64,000 bases of DNA, from contig JASGDN010000036.1 of NCBI GenBank assembly GCA_049841275.1, forward strand, positions 15,916 through 79,915. The letters are read 5' to 3'. Under the pieces are notes generated by a model that was not told where the DNA came from, made no database searches, and saw only the letters and a program-made list of their open reading frames with translations. Shown here in pieces: positions 8,654 through 16,681 of this stretch. The translations under genes were made by a program, and so were the position numbers. Within the stretch, counting starts at the first letter, position 1. Each line of letters starts with the position of its first letter. The DNA is from JASGDN01 sp049841275 (GTDB lineage: Bacteria > Chloroflexota > Chloroflexia > Thermomicrobiales > UBA6265).

Positions 8654-8692
8654 CGACAGCGTATCGTCCCGATGCGGAACGATACGCTGTCG
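8654..8692 (-). terminator. Intercistronic hairpin between khpA and rimM
   Basis: A perfect 14-bp inverted repeat (8654-8667 with 8679-8692) with an 11-base loop, sitting inside the khpA-rimM gap and ending 32 bases before the rimM start. No T-run follows on the minus strand (next bases GGCG), so partial termination, RNA processing or stability control are all possible. Confidence 0.5.
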
Positions 8693-8721
8693 AACGAGGA
8701 CCATTGATATCGCTTGACGGC

Positions 8722-9114
8722 CTACACCGCGGTCAGGCTCTCGATGTCGAGGCTGACCCGCAGGTGATGCCGCGACCCGGCAACCGTGAGCGCCGTGCGC
8801 ATCGCCTTGGCGATCCGCCCACCCCGCCCGATCACCTTGCCAAGTTCCTCTTCGGGAACGTTGACGGAGAGATGGATCGTGGTCCCGCGCTGCTCGGAAG
8901 CGATCTGCACCGCATCCGGCTGATCGACGAGGTTGCCCACAATGTAGGACACCAGCCCTTCGAGCTGCTGACGGGGATCGCCGGACACGTCGAAGGCATC
9001 GGCCAATGGCTCGACGACATCCTCGTCACCGCCGTCGAGATCGTCCACATCGCTATCGCGATCGATGAACGCATCGTCGGCCTCGGCTGGAGTCAGGTCG
9101 TCCCGGTCGCTCAT
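8722..9114 (-). CDS. khpA: KH-domain RNA-binding protein KhpA
   Basis: 130 aa. The C-terminal 80 residues are a single KH domain with the hallmark ELGKVIGRGGRIAKAMRTAL (the GxxG loop is GRGG), preceded by LEGLVSYIVGNLVDQPDAV as in YlqC/KhpA. The first 45 residues are an acidic extension (rich in Asp and Glu) not present in short KhpA proteins. KhpA acts as an RNA chaperone, often paired with KhpB, in cell-size and translation control. The ATG overlaps the rpsP stop by 4 bp, so it is translationally coupled to S16. The family is certain; the role of the acidic tail is unknown. Confidence 0.92.
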   Translation of the reverse strand: MSDRDDLTPAEADDAFIDRDSDVDDLDGGDEDVVEPLADAFDVSGDPRQQLEGLVSYIVGNLVDQPDAVQIASEQRGTTIHLSVNVPEEELGKVIGRGGRIAKAMRTALTVAGSRHHLRVSLDIESLTAV

Positions 9115-9401
9115 GCGGCGGCTTCGACGGCCGGAGCGGCCTCGGTCACCTTGCCATCCTCACCGAGGATGCCCTGCCGCTTCAGCAGGCCGGCGACGGT
9201 TTCGGTCGGCTGGGCGCCAACACTCAACCAGTGGCGGACGCGCTCGTCCTTGGTGACGACGGTAGCCGGCTCCGTGAGCGGGTCGTAATGGCCAACGATC
9301 TCGATGAAACGGCCATCGCGCGGCGAGCTGTGCTCGGCGGCGACGATCCGGTAGAACGGGCGCTTCTTGGCGCCCATCCGGCGCAATCGCAACTTGATCA
9401 C
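9111..9401 (-). CDS. rpsP: 30S ribosomal protein S16
   Basis: 96 aa from a GTG start with GGGAGAG upstream. It opens with the typical MIKLRLRRMGAKKRPFYRIV and contains SPRDGRFIEIVGHYDPL, both diagnostic for bS16. The C-terminal Ala/Val/Glu-rich tail is common in the family. It is the first gene of the rpsP-khpA-rimM operon. The more usual upstream ffh and downstream trmD/rplS genes are not in the adjoining sequence. S16 is an assembly protein of the small subunit body. Confidence 0.96.
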   Translation of the reverse strand: MIKLRLRRMGAKKRPFYRIVAAEHSSPRDGRFIEIVGHYDPLTEPATVVTKDERVRHWLSVGAQPTETVAGLLKRQGILGEDGKVTEAAPAVEAAA

Positions 9402-9881
9402 GTAGTACTCTCCCGATGCGATCCGGAATCAGGTCGGAACGGATCGCCAGATTGCTCTCTCGATATGCGGAAAACCCTGCTTGCACCGGCCGATGACCGG
9501 CGAGCGAACCCACGCGAACGGCCGAAACCCTCCGGGACCTGGCTGGGCCGGGTGGCACTGATACCCGGAACCGTCCGTCCGCAAGGCAGACCCGTCGCCG
9601 CGAACGGCAATCGGCAACCACGGAACGTTCCACCCCTGGCCGCAGATGCACGAGCCCGGACAACTCCGGGCACACCATACGACCGCTTCGGCGGCTTCAC
9701 TACGCTACTCTAGCACAGGCAGCGCCGCCAGGGCAAAATCCAGCGTATGCGTCCCGAAGGGATGAACGCGATCGAAGCGACGAGTGCGTACGTACGCATC
9801 CTTGCGATCGAAAGCACGATATTCCACGACACCGTCGATTGCACTGTAGCGCGGATCATTGTCGTATGCGAACGAAACCTA
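9402..9881. other. Gene-free stretch upstream of rpsP
   Basis: About 480 bases with no credible coding frame. The first 300 are GC-rich and could be an rpsP leader. I looked for SRP RNA, RNase P RNA and tRNA signatures on both strands and found only partial resemblances. A perfect 14-bp palindrome, TGCGTACGTACGCA, lies at 9785-9798 and may be an operator. From about 9720 the base composition becomes more AT-rich, as in promoter regions. Confidence 0.5.
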
Positions 9882-9910
9882 TTGCGAAAAGGCGTACGGA
9901 TTGTTAGGAT
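9882..9910 (+). promoter_or_regulatory. Sigma70-like promoter for the small Cys-rich gene
   Basis: TTGCGA at 9882-9887 and TAGGAT at 9905-9910, spaced 17 bases, point toward the gene at 10079. The predicted leader is about 160 bases, long for a 78-codon gene. It contains a small hairpin (CGTGA...TCACG) just before the ribosome site. Confidence 0.5.
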
Positions 9911-10078
9911 ATGGTAACAAGAGCGTGAAGCGCTCCCTTGGATCGGGGGCAAGCTTCACGAGGCTGGTTCAGGCTTCTACCCATTTCCTCTAACCAGATG
10001 TTGGCTGTCACCATCACCGGCTCAATCGGTGGTGCATGGCATTGCCGTGACGCTTTTCACGAAAGGACTCGCCCAACC

Positions 10079-10315
10079 ATGACCGCGCTTCCCAAGACCG
10101 AGATCCGCAATCTTCGGCCCAGCATCGTGATCGCCGAGGCACTCGTCGATCGTCAGCAGCCTGCGGAGATTGTCGATCGTGCAAGGGAGCTTGGGTTTTC
10201 GCGCGATCTGACCGAGGCCGTCGTCCACGTCTGCTGTCGTGGCACCCACGCCGGCGAGTCCTGCGTTTCCCAAAACACGTCGTCGTGCATGGAAACAGCC
10301 ATCTCCGCCGACTGA
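10079..10315 (+). CDS. Small Cys-rich protein, possible RiPP precursor
   Basis: 78 aa starting at an ATG with GAAAGGA about 12 bases upstream; no homologue is recognised. Residues 1-50 look like a soluble helical leader, with charged residues and repeated Ile/Val (NLRPSIVIAEALVDRQQPAE, IVDRARELGF). The last 28 residues change character: VCCRGTHAGESC, then VSQNTSSC. They carry four Cys (52, 53, 62, 70) and many Ser, Thr and Gly. That leader/core division is what ribosomally made, modified peptides show, but no modification enzyme or transporter lies nearby. The gene has its own promoter and a strong terminator, so it is a self-contained unit. A metal-binding or redox peptide is an alternative. 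That it is a real gene is fairly likely; its function is unknown. Confidence 0.55.
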   Translation: MTALPKTEIRNLRPSIVIAEALVDRQQPAEIVDRARELGFSRDLTEAVVHVCCRGTHAGESCVSQNTSSCMETAISAD

Positions 10316-10352
10316 TCCATCCTGAAACACCATCGCTCGACCCGGAACGTCG

Positions 10353-10384
10353 AAGGGGAGGCCGCTTGGGTGCGGCCTCCCCTT
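10353..10384. terminator. Bidirectional terminator hairpin
   Basis: A perfect 13-bp stem (10353-10365 with 10372-10384) with loop TTGGGT between two converging genes, flanked by AA and TT on the two sides. It can serve both strands. Confidence 0.75.
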
Positions 10385-10413
10385 CGTTACGTTCGCGATA
10401 GCGCGGGGTCTGC

Positions 10414-11154
10414 CTACGATCGGATCGCGGGCTGAGAGATGAACACCGGATCACCCGATCCATTGTCGTCGAGGCGGGCCGCGGTGAGCTTGCCGGTATT
10501 GCGCGGCATGGTATTGAGGCAGATCTTGTTCGGCAGCACTAGCGGTTCCTGCACCGGCGTATGCCCGTAGACGACCACCTTACCCCAATCGTAGTCCGAT
10601 TGGATGAAGTCGTCACGAATCCAGAGCATATCCTCCGGGTCGTTCTCGGCCAGCGGCAACGACGGTCGTAGCCCGGCATGGACGAAGATGTAGCGATTCG
10701 TCTCGATTGCCATACCGAGCGCCGACATCCAGAAGAGATGGGCCGGCTCGATGTCGGATACAGGGTTCCGCTTCGGGTCGACACGCGCGTCCGGCCCAGC
10801 ATACGACCGCCAGGTCGCATCGCCGCCATTGCTCCACCAGCGGCTGAACCGCTTCATGTCGCTTTCATCCCACGCGGCCTGCGCTTCCAGCAGCATCGCC
10901 TCATGATTCCCCATCAGGAACCCCCAGTGGGGAAAGAGCCGTTGCCAGGCGATCAGCTGCATCACCACCAGGCGTGCGTCCGGCCCGCTATCCACGTAGT
11001 CGCCAAGGAAGATCAGCCGGTCCCGCGCGGGCTCGAATCCGTCGTCCAGGAGCTGGCCGTAGAGCGCGCGCAACTCCTGAAAGTGCCCGTGCAGGTCGCC
11101 AATCGCATACAGCCGGGCATCGGTCATGGTGTCCAGTATCCGCTCAGCATTCAA
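10414..11154 (-). CDS. Calcineurin-like metallophosphoesterase (PPP-type Ser/Thr phosphatase)
   Basis: 246 aa with the ordered dinuclear-metal motifs of PPP phosphatases: GDLHGH near residue 19, GDYVDSGPDAR near 51 and GNHEAML near 83, then later His residues in IFVHAGLRPS and VVYGHTPV. The spacing and the DYVDSG sequence match bacterial phosphatases related to PrpA/PrpE and diadenosine tetraphosphatase-like enzymes, which hydrolyse phosphoproteins or nucleotides. The listed start is a TTG; an ATG at 11127 (MTDARLYAIGDLHG) is an equally reasonable start. The gene is transcribed alone and ends at the bidirectional hairpin. Confidence 0.85.
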   Translation of the reverse strand: MNAERILDTMTDARLYAIGDLHGHFQELRALYGQLLDDGFEPARDRLIFLGDYVDSGPDARLVVMQLIAWQRLFPHWGFLMGNHEAMLLEAQAAWDESDMKRFSRWWSNGGDATWRSYAGPDARVDPKRNPVSDIEPAHLFWMSALGMAIETNRYIFVHAGLRPSLPLAENDPEDMLWIRDDFIQSDYDWGKVVVYGHTPVQEPLVLPNKICLNTMPRNTGKLTAARLDDNGSGDPVFISQPAIRS

Positions 11155-11230
11155 CGCTCCCCTGCTTCAGCCTCGTTCGCGAGGCCACGAGCAGGGTACG
11201 CCATCAGGCCCCTCCCCGGCGAGCCTGCGG

Positions 11231-12919
11231 TCAGCCAGCAACGCCTGCCGTCTCAGGCGACGGGGCCTCCACACGCGGCAGGAAGCGGGTCATGTAGCGG
11301 CGGTAGGCGTCCATATCGCCGGCTATCCGCTCGTCGGACCATCCCTGTGCCTGCTGCACGATCGGAGCCAGAGCGTCCAGCGCCCCAAACCCGGCATCCG
11401 GCGCATATCCGATCATGGACCGGCGGAGGACCGAGTCCGTGAGCGTGCGGGCGCGTTCCTCCCTGAAGCCGAAGACGACGGTTGCCGCCATTGCGCCAGT
11501 TTCATCATGCACGACCGCGCGCAGCTCGGGCTCCGCCTCAGCTAGCGCGAGGACGGCGCGGGCACGAGTTCCATAGACCCTCAGCAGGTGCTCGATCGAA
11601 CGCGGCGCAATCCACGCCGGAGCCTCCCGCCGGAACCGTTCGGCGAACTGTCCGAAATGGGCGACGGCGCCCGGCAGCATCGCGGTCGAGGTGCGCTCGG
11701 CCGGGAGCGAGCGGCCGAGCTTCTTCCCGACCACATCCACCGTCTCCTCGGCAAGGCTGCGGAAGGTGGTCAGCTTGCCACCGACGATCGAGATCAGACC
11801 GGCGTAGTCCGGCGAGTGATCGTGGATGATGTGCTTGCGGGTGATACTGCCTTCCTTGCCCTCCGGCGCCCACGGCAACGGACGCAGCCCGGCGTAGGCG
11901 TAGAGCACGTCGTCGCGCGTCAGCCCAGCCGCCGGAATCGCAAGGTTGGATTCCGTCAGGAGATAGGCGATCTCGTCTTCGCCCGGCACGACGCGATCGA
12001 GATCGCCGTCGTAGCGAACATCGGTGGTGCCAATCAGATAGAGCCCGTTCCAGGGGATGATGAAGTAGGGACGGCCATCCTGGCGCGCCTCGATATAGAG
12101 CGCATCCATCGGCGCACCGGGGAACGGGCGCACGATGATGTGCGTTCCCTTCGTGCCGCCGACGAGCCGCGATGCCGTCTCGATTCCAGACTCCTGAAGG
12201 ACCGTATCGACCCAGCTGCCGGTGACATTCACCGTCACCTTGCCGAAGACCGTCGCCGTCTCGCCGGTGAGGAGGTCCGTGAGGTCCGCTCCCCGCACGA
12301 CGCCAGCTTCCAGGATCAGGCGCTCGACCTGGGTATACGTCGCCGCCACGGCGCCATGCGCGATCGCATCGAGCACGTTCTCCACGACCAGGCGCTCGCT
12401 GTACTCCGCCTGCGCATCGTAGTAGCGCGCCGCCGCCACCAATCCATCCGGGTTGAGGCCGGGTTCGTGCGCAAGCGCGCCCTGCGCGTTGTACATCGTG
12501 TGATGCGGCAGGCTCTTGTCGAACGACAAGGCATCGTAGGCAACCATGCCGGCGCGGATCATGAGCGGCCCGCGCTGATGCCCCCTGTAGATCGGCAATG
12601 TCAACGGAAGCGGATGCACGAGATGCGGTGCATTCCGCAGCAGGCGCTCGCGCTCGCGCAGCGACTCCCGCACCAGGCCAACCTCGCCGTGTTCCAGGTA
12701 GCGCAACCCCCCGTGAATGAGCCGGCTCGACCAACTGGACGTTCCGGCGGACAGATCGCCCTTGTCGACCAGCAGGACGCGCAGACCCCGCATCGCCGCA
12801 TCACGCGCGATGCCCGCCCCGTTGATCCCTGCCCCGATCACGATCAGGTCGAAGGGATCACCTCCAACCGCCTCCGCCAAACCGGGTTTCGCCGCACCTT
12901 CGATCCCCTGTCCACTCAT
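11231..12919 (-). CDS. glpD: Aerobic glycerol-3-phosphate dehydrogenase
   Basis: About 562 aa from the ATG at 12919; the open frame extends further upstream without a plausible start. An FAD-binding Rossmann motif lies at the N-terminus (LIVIGAGINGAGIARDAAMRG), followed by SSWSSRLIHGGLRYLEHGE, the conserved substrate-site segment of GlpD. Later come GTKGTHIIV, LIGTTDVRYDGD and the C-terminal DAO-C helical domain. The enzyme oxidises glycerol-3-phosphate to dihydroxyacetone phosphate at the membrane and feeds electrons to quinone. Its partner glpK lies 7 kb away on the same strand. A -10 box TACAAT occurs about 75 bases before the start (12993-12998). Confidence 0.93.
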   Translation of the reverse strand: MSGQGIEGAAKPGLAEAVGGDPFDLIVIGAGINGAGIARDAAMRGLRVLLVDKGDLSAGTSSWSSRLIHGGLRYLEHGEVGLVRESLRERERLLRNAPHLVHPLPLTLPIYRGHQRGPLMIRAGMVAYDALSFDKSLPHHTMYNAQGALAHEPGLNPDGLVAAARYYDAQAEYSERLVVENVLDAIAHGAVAATYTQVERLILEAGVVRGADLTDLLTGETATVFGKVTVNVTGSWVDTVLQESGIETASRLVGGTKGTHIIVRPFPGAPMDALYIEARQDGRPYFIIPWNGLYLIGTTDVRYDGDLDRVVPGEDEIAYLLTESNLAIPAAGLTRDDVLYAYAGLRPLPWAPEGKEGSITRKHIIHDHSPDYAGLISIVGGKLTTFRSLAEETVDVVGKKLGRSLPAERTSTAMLPGAVAHFGQFAERFRREAPAWIAPRSIEHLLRVYGTRARAVLALAEAEPELRAVVHDETGAMAATVVFGFREERARTLTDSVLRRSMIGYAPDAGFGALDALAPIVQQAQGWSDERIAGDMDAYRRYMTRFLPRVEAPSPETAGVAG

Positions 12920-13077
12920 CTGTTGCACTACCCTGTTCGTTCCCGATTTCCGCCGGGATTGGGCCGGAAATCCACATCGATCGCTAGCCACAATTGTAGG
13001 CGGTCGCACACCACTCGATTGAACTTTCGTGCAGCACATCCGTGCATAGGATGCATTCCGCCTATACTCGCCGCCTG

Positions 13078-13106
13078 CTGACACGCTTCAGCGCCGCCTG
13101 TATAGT
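13078..13106 (+). promoter_or_regulatory. Sigma70-type promoter of the GH4 gene
   Basis: CTGACA (13078-13083), a 17-base spacer and TATAGT (13101-13106). This is the best match to consensus seen in the window. Transcription would start near 13113, 40 bases before the GH4 ATG. Confidence 0.65.
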
Positions 13107-13152
13107 GCCCCTGTCGTTCCGTCCCTCAGCCCGATTCGGAGGCTCCACGCAC

Positions 13153-14502
13153 ATGGTTACCACCGTCCCCTCCCCCACCAGTGTCCCGGTATCGCCGGGC
13201 GCCCGCACGCCAAAGATCACGCTGGTCGGCGCGGGCAGCACGGTTTTCGCCAAGAACCTGATCGGCGACATCCTCAGCTATCCGGAACTCGCCGGCAGCA
13301 CAATCGCGCTCTTCGACATCGACCCGGAACGGCTGCGCACCTCGGAGATCGTCGCCAACAAGCTGAAGGGATCGGCTGGCGCTGCCGCTACGATCGAGGT
13401 TCACACCGACCGCCGCGCCGCACTCGATGGCGCCGATTACGTCATCACCATGATCCAGGTCGCAGGCTACAAACCGGGCACCGTCACCGACTTCGAGATC
13501 CCGAAGAAGTACGGGTTGCGACAGACCATTGCCGATACGCTCGGGATCGGCGGCATCTTCCGCGGCCTGCGCACGATTCCCGTGCTGGTAGACATCGCGA
13601 AGGAGATGGAAGAGCTCTGCCCAAAGGCGCTCTACCTGAATTACGTCAACCCGATGGCGATGAACTGCTGGGCGATCACCCGATCCAGTTCCATTTCCAC
13701 GGTCGGTCTCTGCCACAGCGTGCAGGGCACTGCCGGCGAGCTGGCGAAGGACATCGGGATTCCGGTGGAGGACATCAACTATATCGCCGCCGGCATCAAC
13801 CATTACGCCTTCTACCTGAAGTTCGAGCGAGATGGCGTCGATCTCTACCCGGAACTGCGTAGGGTCATCGCCGAAGGCCGCGTCCCGGATCACAATCGCG
13901 TCCGCTACGAGATGCTGAAGCGCACCGGCTACTTCGTCACCGAGTCGAGCGAGCATTTCAGCGAATACGGTCCGTGGTTCATCAAGCGAGACCGTCCGGA
14001 CCTGATCGAACAGTTCAACATCCCGCTGGACGAATACATTCGCCGCTGTGAGGATCAGTTGGAGAAGTGGGGCAAGATGCGCGCCGAATACGAGGGCGAT
14101 GCCCCCATCGAGCACAAGCGGTCGCATGAATATGCATCGCAGATCATCCTCGGCCACGAAACCGGCGCACCGCAGGTGATCTACGGCAACGTGCCGAATC
14201 GCGGACTGATCGACAACCTGCCGGACGGCTGCTGTGTGGAGGTGCCGATCCTCGTCGACAAGAGCGGCCTGCAGCCAACCGCTATCGGCAAGCTGCCAGT
14301 CCACCTCGCGGCGATGATGCAGACCAACATCAACGTCCAGGCGCTCACTGTCGAGGCCGCGCTGACCGGCAAGCGCGAGCACATCTATAACGCCGCAATG
14401 CTCGACCCTCACACCGCCGCCGAACTCGACCTGGACCAGATCTGGCACCTCGTCGACGACCTGATCGACGCGCACGGCGACTGGCTCCTCACCTACCACT
14501 GA
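13153..14502 (+). CDS. GH4 alpha-glucosidase/alpha-galactosidase
   Basis: 449 aa from the ATG at 13153 with CGGAGG upstream. The N-terminal NAD-binding fold has KITLVGAGSTVFAKNLIGDIL and FDIDPERL. The GH4 metal site is visible as the Cys of GLCHSVQG (residue about 187) and the His of AAGINHYAF (about 217), both Mn ligands in the family. These enzymes hydrolyse alpha-glycosides by an NAD-dependent oxidation/elimination mechanism; the sequence resembles the MelA/AglA group. It is followed by a long terminator and then by a sugar importer on the same strand, so it probably cleaves an imported alpha-galactoside or alpha-glucoside. The exact sugar is unknown. Confidence 0.92.
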   Translation: MVTTVPSPTSVPVSPGARTPKITLVGAGSTVFAKNLIGDILSYPELAGSTIALFDIDPERLRTSEIVANKLKGSAGAAATIEVHTDRRAALDGADYVITMIQVAGYKPGTVTDFEIPKKYGLRQTIADTLGIGGIFRGLRTIPVLVDIAKEMEELCPKALYLNYVNPMAMNCWAITRSSSISTVGLCHSVQGTAGELAKDIGIPVEDINYIAAGINHYAFYLKFERDGVDLYPELRRVIAEGRVPDHNRVRYEMLKRTGYFVTESSEHFSEYGPWFIKRDRPDLIEQFNIPLDEYIRRCEDQLEKWGKMRAEYEGDAPIEHKRSHEYASQIILGHETGAPQVIYGNVPNRGLIDNLPDGCCVEVPILVDKSGLQPTAIGKLPVHLAAMMQTNINVQALTVEAALTGKREHIYNAAMLDPHTAAELDLDQIWHLVDDLIDAHGDWLLTYH

Positions 14503-14515
14503 CCCTCCCCCAATA

Positions 14516-14559
14516 GGCATGACGAACCCGCACGATGTATCGTGCGGGTTCGTCATGCC
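14516..14559 (+). terminator. Long perfect terminator hairpin
   Basis: A 21-bp perfect stem (14516-14536 with 14539-14559) with a 2-base apex right after the GH4 stop, separating it from the importer operon. Confidence 0.8.
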
Positions 14560-14661
14560 TGTACTTTGCATATCGAGCTGCCCTCTGTAGCCACACCAGA
14601 TACATTCGGGACCGTCGAGTTTGCGTATAGGACGAGGGCAGAGATCATGAGGGAGGATTGC

Positions 14662-14697
14662 ATGGTCAATGCCAGCAAGCAGGGACCAGGAGTCTGA
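14662..14697 (+). CDS. Possible 11-codon upstream ORF in the importer leader
   Basis: An ATG preceded by GAGGGAGGATTGC, the strongest ribosome site in this gap, encodes only MVNASKQGPGV before TGA. An inverted repeat, CAGGGACC at 14680-14687 with GGTCCCTG at 14719-14726, overlaps its end. It could be a regulatory mini-ORF of the downstream permease gene, or chance. Confidence 0.25.
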   Translation: MVNASKQGPGV

Positions 14698-14805
14698 CCG
14701 CCAAGTCTGAATTGCCACGGTCCCTGGCACAGATTGCGCGATGGTTGTTCCTGACGTGTTTCATGTCGGGAACGTATACGGTCGGTGTACAGGGAACAGG
14801 AGTAT

Positions 14806-15732
14806 ATGACGAGCCAATCTTCGGCAAGTGGGCTGGCAGCGGCGCCGGCAAGTACGCATGTCGCTCCGCGAAAGGGATTCAGGCGCTGGCTGAAGCGAAA
14901 TTCGCTCGAAATCGCGCTGTGCGCGCCTTTCGCGCTCTACGTCGCGTTCTTCATGTTCGTGCCCGTCCTGCAATCCATCTACTACAGCTTCGTTCGCCAG
15001 GGGACGAACACCCCTACCTTCGACAATTACCGGGACGTTGTCGGGCAGAGCCAGTTCTCCGATGCGTTCTGGAACACCATCGGCATCACGGTCATGGGTG
15101 TCACGATGGAGATGGTGATCGGCCTCATCATCGCCCTGATGCTGACGCGAGCCTTCCGGGGACGCGGACTCTTCCGCTCGATCGTGCTGATTCCGATGGG
15201 CGTGCCAACCCTGGTCGCCGGTGCGGCGATGCTCTATTTCGTCGGATTCAACGGCTACCTGAACAAGCTCCTGCTGGATCTCGGCATCATCGATGTGCCC
15301 GTCTACTGGCAACAGAGCGGCCTACGCGGGATGTTCGTCATCGCGCTTTCCGACCTCTGGAAGACGATCCCGCTGGTGGTCCTCATCCTGCTCGCCGGGC
15401 TTGAGGCGATCCCCGGCGATGTCTACGAAGCCGCCGATGTCGATGGTGCAAACGACTGGCAGAAGTTCTGGAATCACACCATTCCGCTGCTGATGCCGGC
15501 CATCACGATGGCCCTCATCCTCCGCGCGATCGACGCCTTCCGCATCTTCGACATCGCAATGGTGATCGCCGGGCAAGCAATCCCGGTGATGAGTTCCTTC
15601 GTGTACTTCGACTACCAGACCGGACGCACGAACACCGCCTCGGCCGCCGCAGTCATCCTGCTGCTCATGATCGTGGTCTTTGTGATCGCCTACATCTTCC
15701 TTGTCGAACGCCGATCGGAGGTCGAACGATGA
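14806..15732 (+). CDS. Sugar ABC transporter permease, MalF type
   Basis: About 308 aa from the ATG at 14806, with CAGGAG just upstream; a GTG at 14785 adds seven residues. Six TM segments: the first is near LEIALCAPFALYVAFFMFVPVLQSIYYSF. The permease EAA loop reads EAIPGDVYEAADVDGANDWQKFWNHTIPLL, which is the ATPase-contact segment of CUT1 sugar importers. It overlaps the second permease by 4 bp (ATGA). Together with the second permease and the binding protein it forms an importer for an oligosaccharide or sugar. No ATPase is encoded here. Confidence 0.92.
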   Translation: MTSQSSASGLAAAPASTHVAPRKGFRRWLKRNSLEIALCAPFALYVAFFMFVPVLQSIYYSFVRQGTNTPTFDNYRDVVGQSQFSDAFWNTIGITVMGVTMEMVIGLIIALMLTRAFRGRGLFRSIVLIPMGVPTLVAGAAMLYFVGFNGYLNKLLLDLGIIDVPVYWQQSGLRGMFVIALSDLWKTIPLVVLILLAGLEAIPGDVYEAADVDGANDWQKFWNHTIPLLMPAITMALILRAIDAFRIFDIAMVIAGQAIPVMSSFVYFDYQTGRTNTASAAAVILLLMIVVFVIAYIFLVERRSEVER

Positions 15733-16607
15733 GCGCCATCTCGACACCACAGGTTCCGGCGCCCTCCGAGAAGCCGGTGTTCAGCCCGAAGCGGCGCTTC
15801 CGCTGGGGAGACATCTTCTTCTGGGTACTGGCGATCGCCGTCTCGATCGTCATCCTGACGCCGATCTACGTTCTCTTCAAGACCTCCGTGAGCACCGTGG
15901 CCCAGGCCACCGCACCCAGCCCGTCGTGGCTGATTCACGGCATCACCTGGGACAACTGGAACCGGCTGCTGACCTGGGATGTCATCGGCTCACCGCTGAT
16001 GCACAGCCTCACCGTGGCGACCGGGACCGCCATCCTGGCCGTGCTGATCGCGGCACCCGCAGCGTATGTCATCTCGCGGCTGCCGTCGCGCAGCCGGTAC
16101 CTGGTGATCCTCGCGGTGCTCTTCACCCGCATGTTCCCGGAAGTGATCATCGCGACGCCAATTGCGACGAACTTCTTCCGCTGGGGACTCAACGACACGA
16201 ACCTGGGCCTGATGATGGCCCATCTCATCCGCACGTTGCCGTTGGTCTGCTGGATCCTGATCGGTTCGTTCCAGGTGATCCCGCGCGACCTCGAGGAAGC
16301 CAGCTTCGTGGACGGCGGCGACAAGCTCACGACATTGATCCGGATCGTCCTGCCGCTCGGATTGCCGGGCATCGCGGTGGCCGCGATCTTCGCCTGGCTC
16401 GACTCGTGGAACGACCTGCTCTACGCCATCTACCTGTTCCTGACGCAGCGCACACTCCCGCTCGTCACCTACTACTACGCGAACCGCGGCACCGTCACCG
16501 ATGTCGCAACGTTCTCCATCATCATGACCATTCCCGTCATCCTCATCACCTTCTTCCTGCAACGCTGGATCCGTGGCGGCTATCTCAGCGGCGCAGTGAA
16601 AGGCTAG
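15729..16607 (+). CDS. Sugar ABC transporter permease, MalG type
   Basis: 292 aa with a cytoplasmic N-terminus and six TM segments, the first at FFWVLAIAVSIVILTPIYVLF. The EAA motif is DLEEASFVDGGDKLTTLIRIVLPLGLPG, the form seen in MalG-type CUT1 permeases. It pairs with the upstream MalF-type permease to make the membrane pore. It is translationally coupled by a 4-bp overlap, and the binding-protein gene follows 74 bases later. Confidence 0.92.
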   Translation: MSAISTPQVPAPSEKPVFSPKRRFRWGDIFFWVLAIAVSIVILTPIYVLFKTSVSTVAQATAPSPSWLIHGITWDNWNRLLTWDVIGSPLMHSLTVATGTAILAVLIAAPAAYVISRLPSRSRYLVILAVLFTRMFPEVIIATPIATNFFRWGLNDTNLGLMMAHLIRTLPLVCWILIGSFQVIPRDLEEASFVDGGDKLTTLIRIVLPLGLPGIAVAAIFAWLDSWNDLLYAIYLFLTQRTLPLVTYYYANRGTVTDVATFSIIMTIPVILITFFLQRWIRGGYLSGAVKG

Positions 16608-16681
16608 GACCGGATGACCGATGGTGCGGCGTGCATCCGGGTACGTCGCAGCCCGTATCCCGACCAGGAGGTCAATGACGC

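Noticed and set aside
9402..9720. Possible SRP RNA or other structured RNA upstream of rpsP
   Set aside because: A minus-strand segment, CAGCCAGGTCCCGGAGGG, recalls the SRP helix-8 region, but the GGAA/AGCAG core is missing and the rest does not fold to fit.
13126..14730. A 534-codon minus-strand frame antisense to the GH4 gene
   Set aside because: The plus-strand GH4 has promoter, ribosome site and full motifs; the antisense frame has none.
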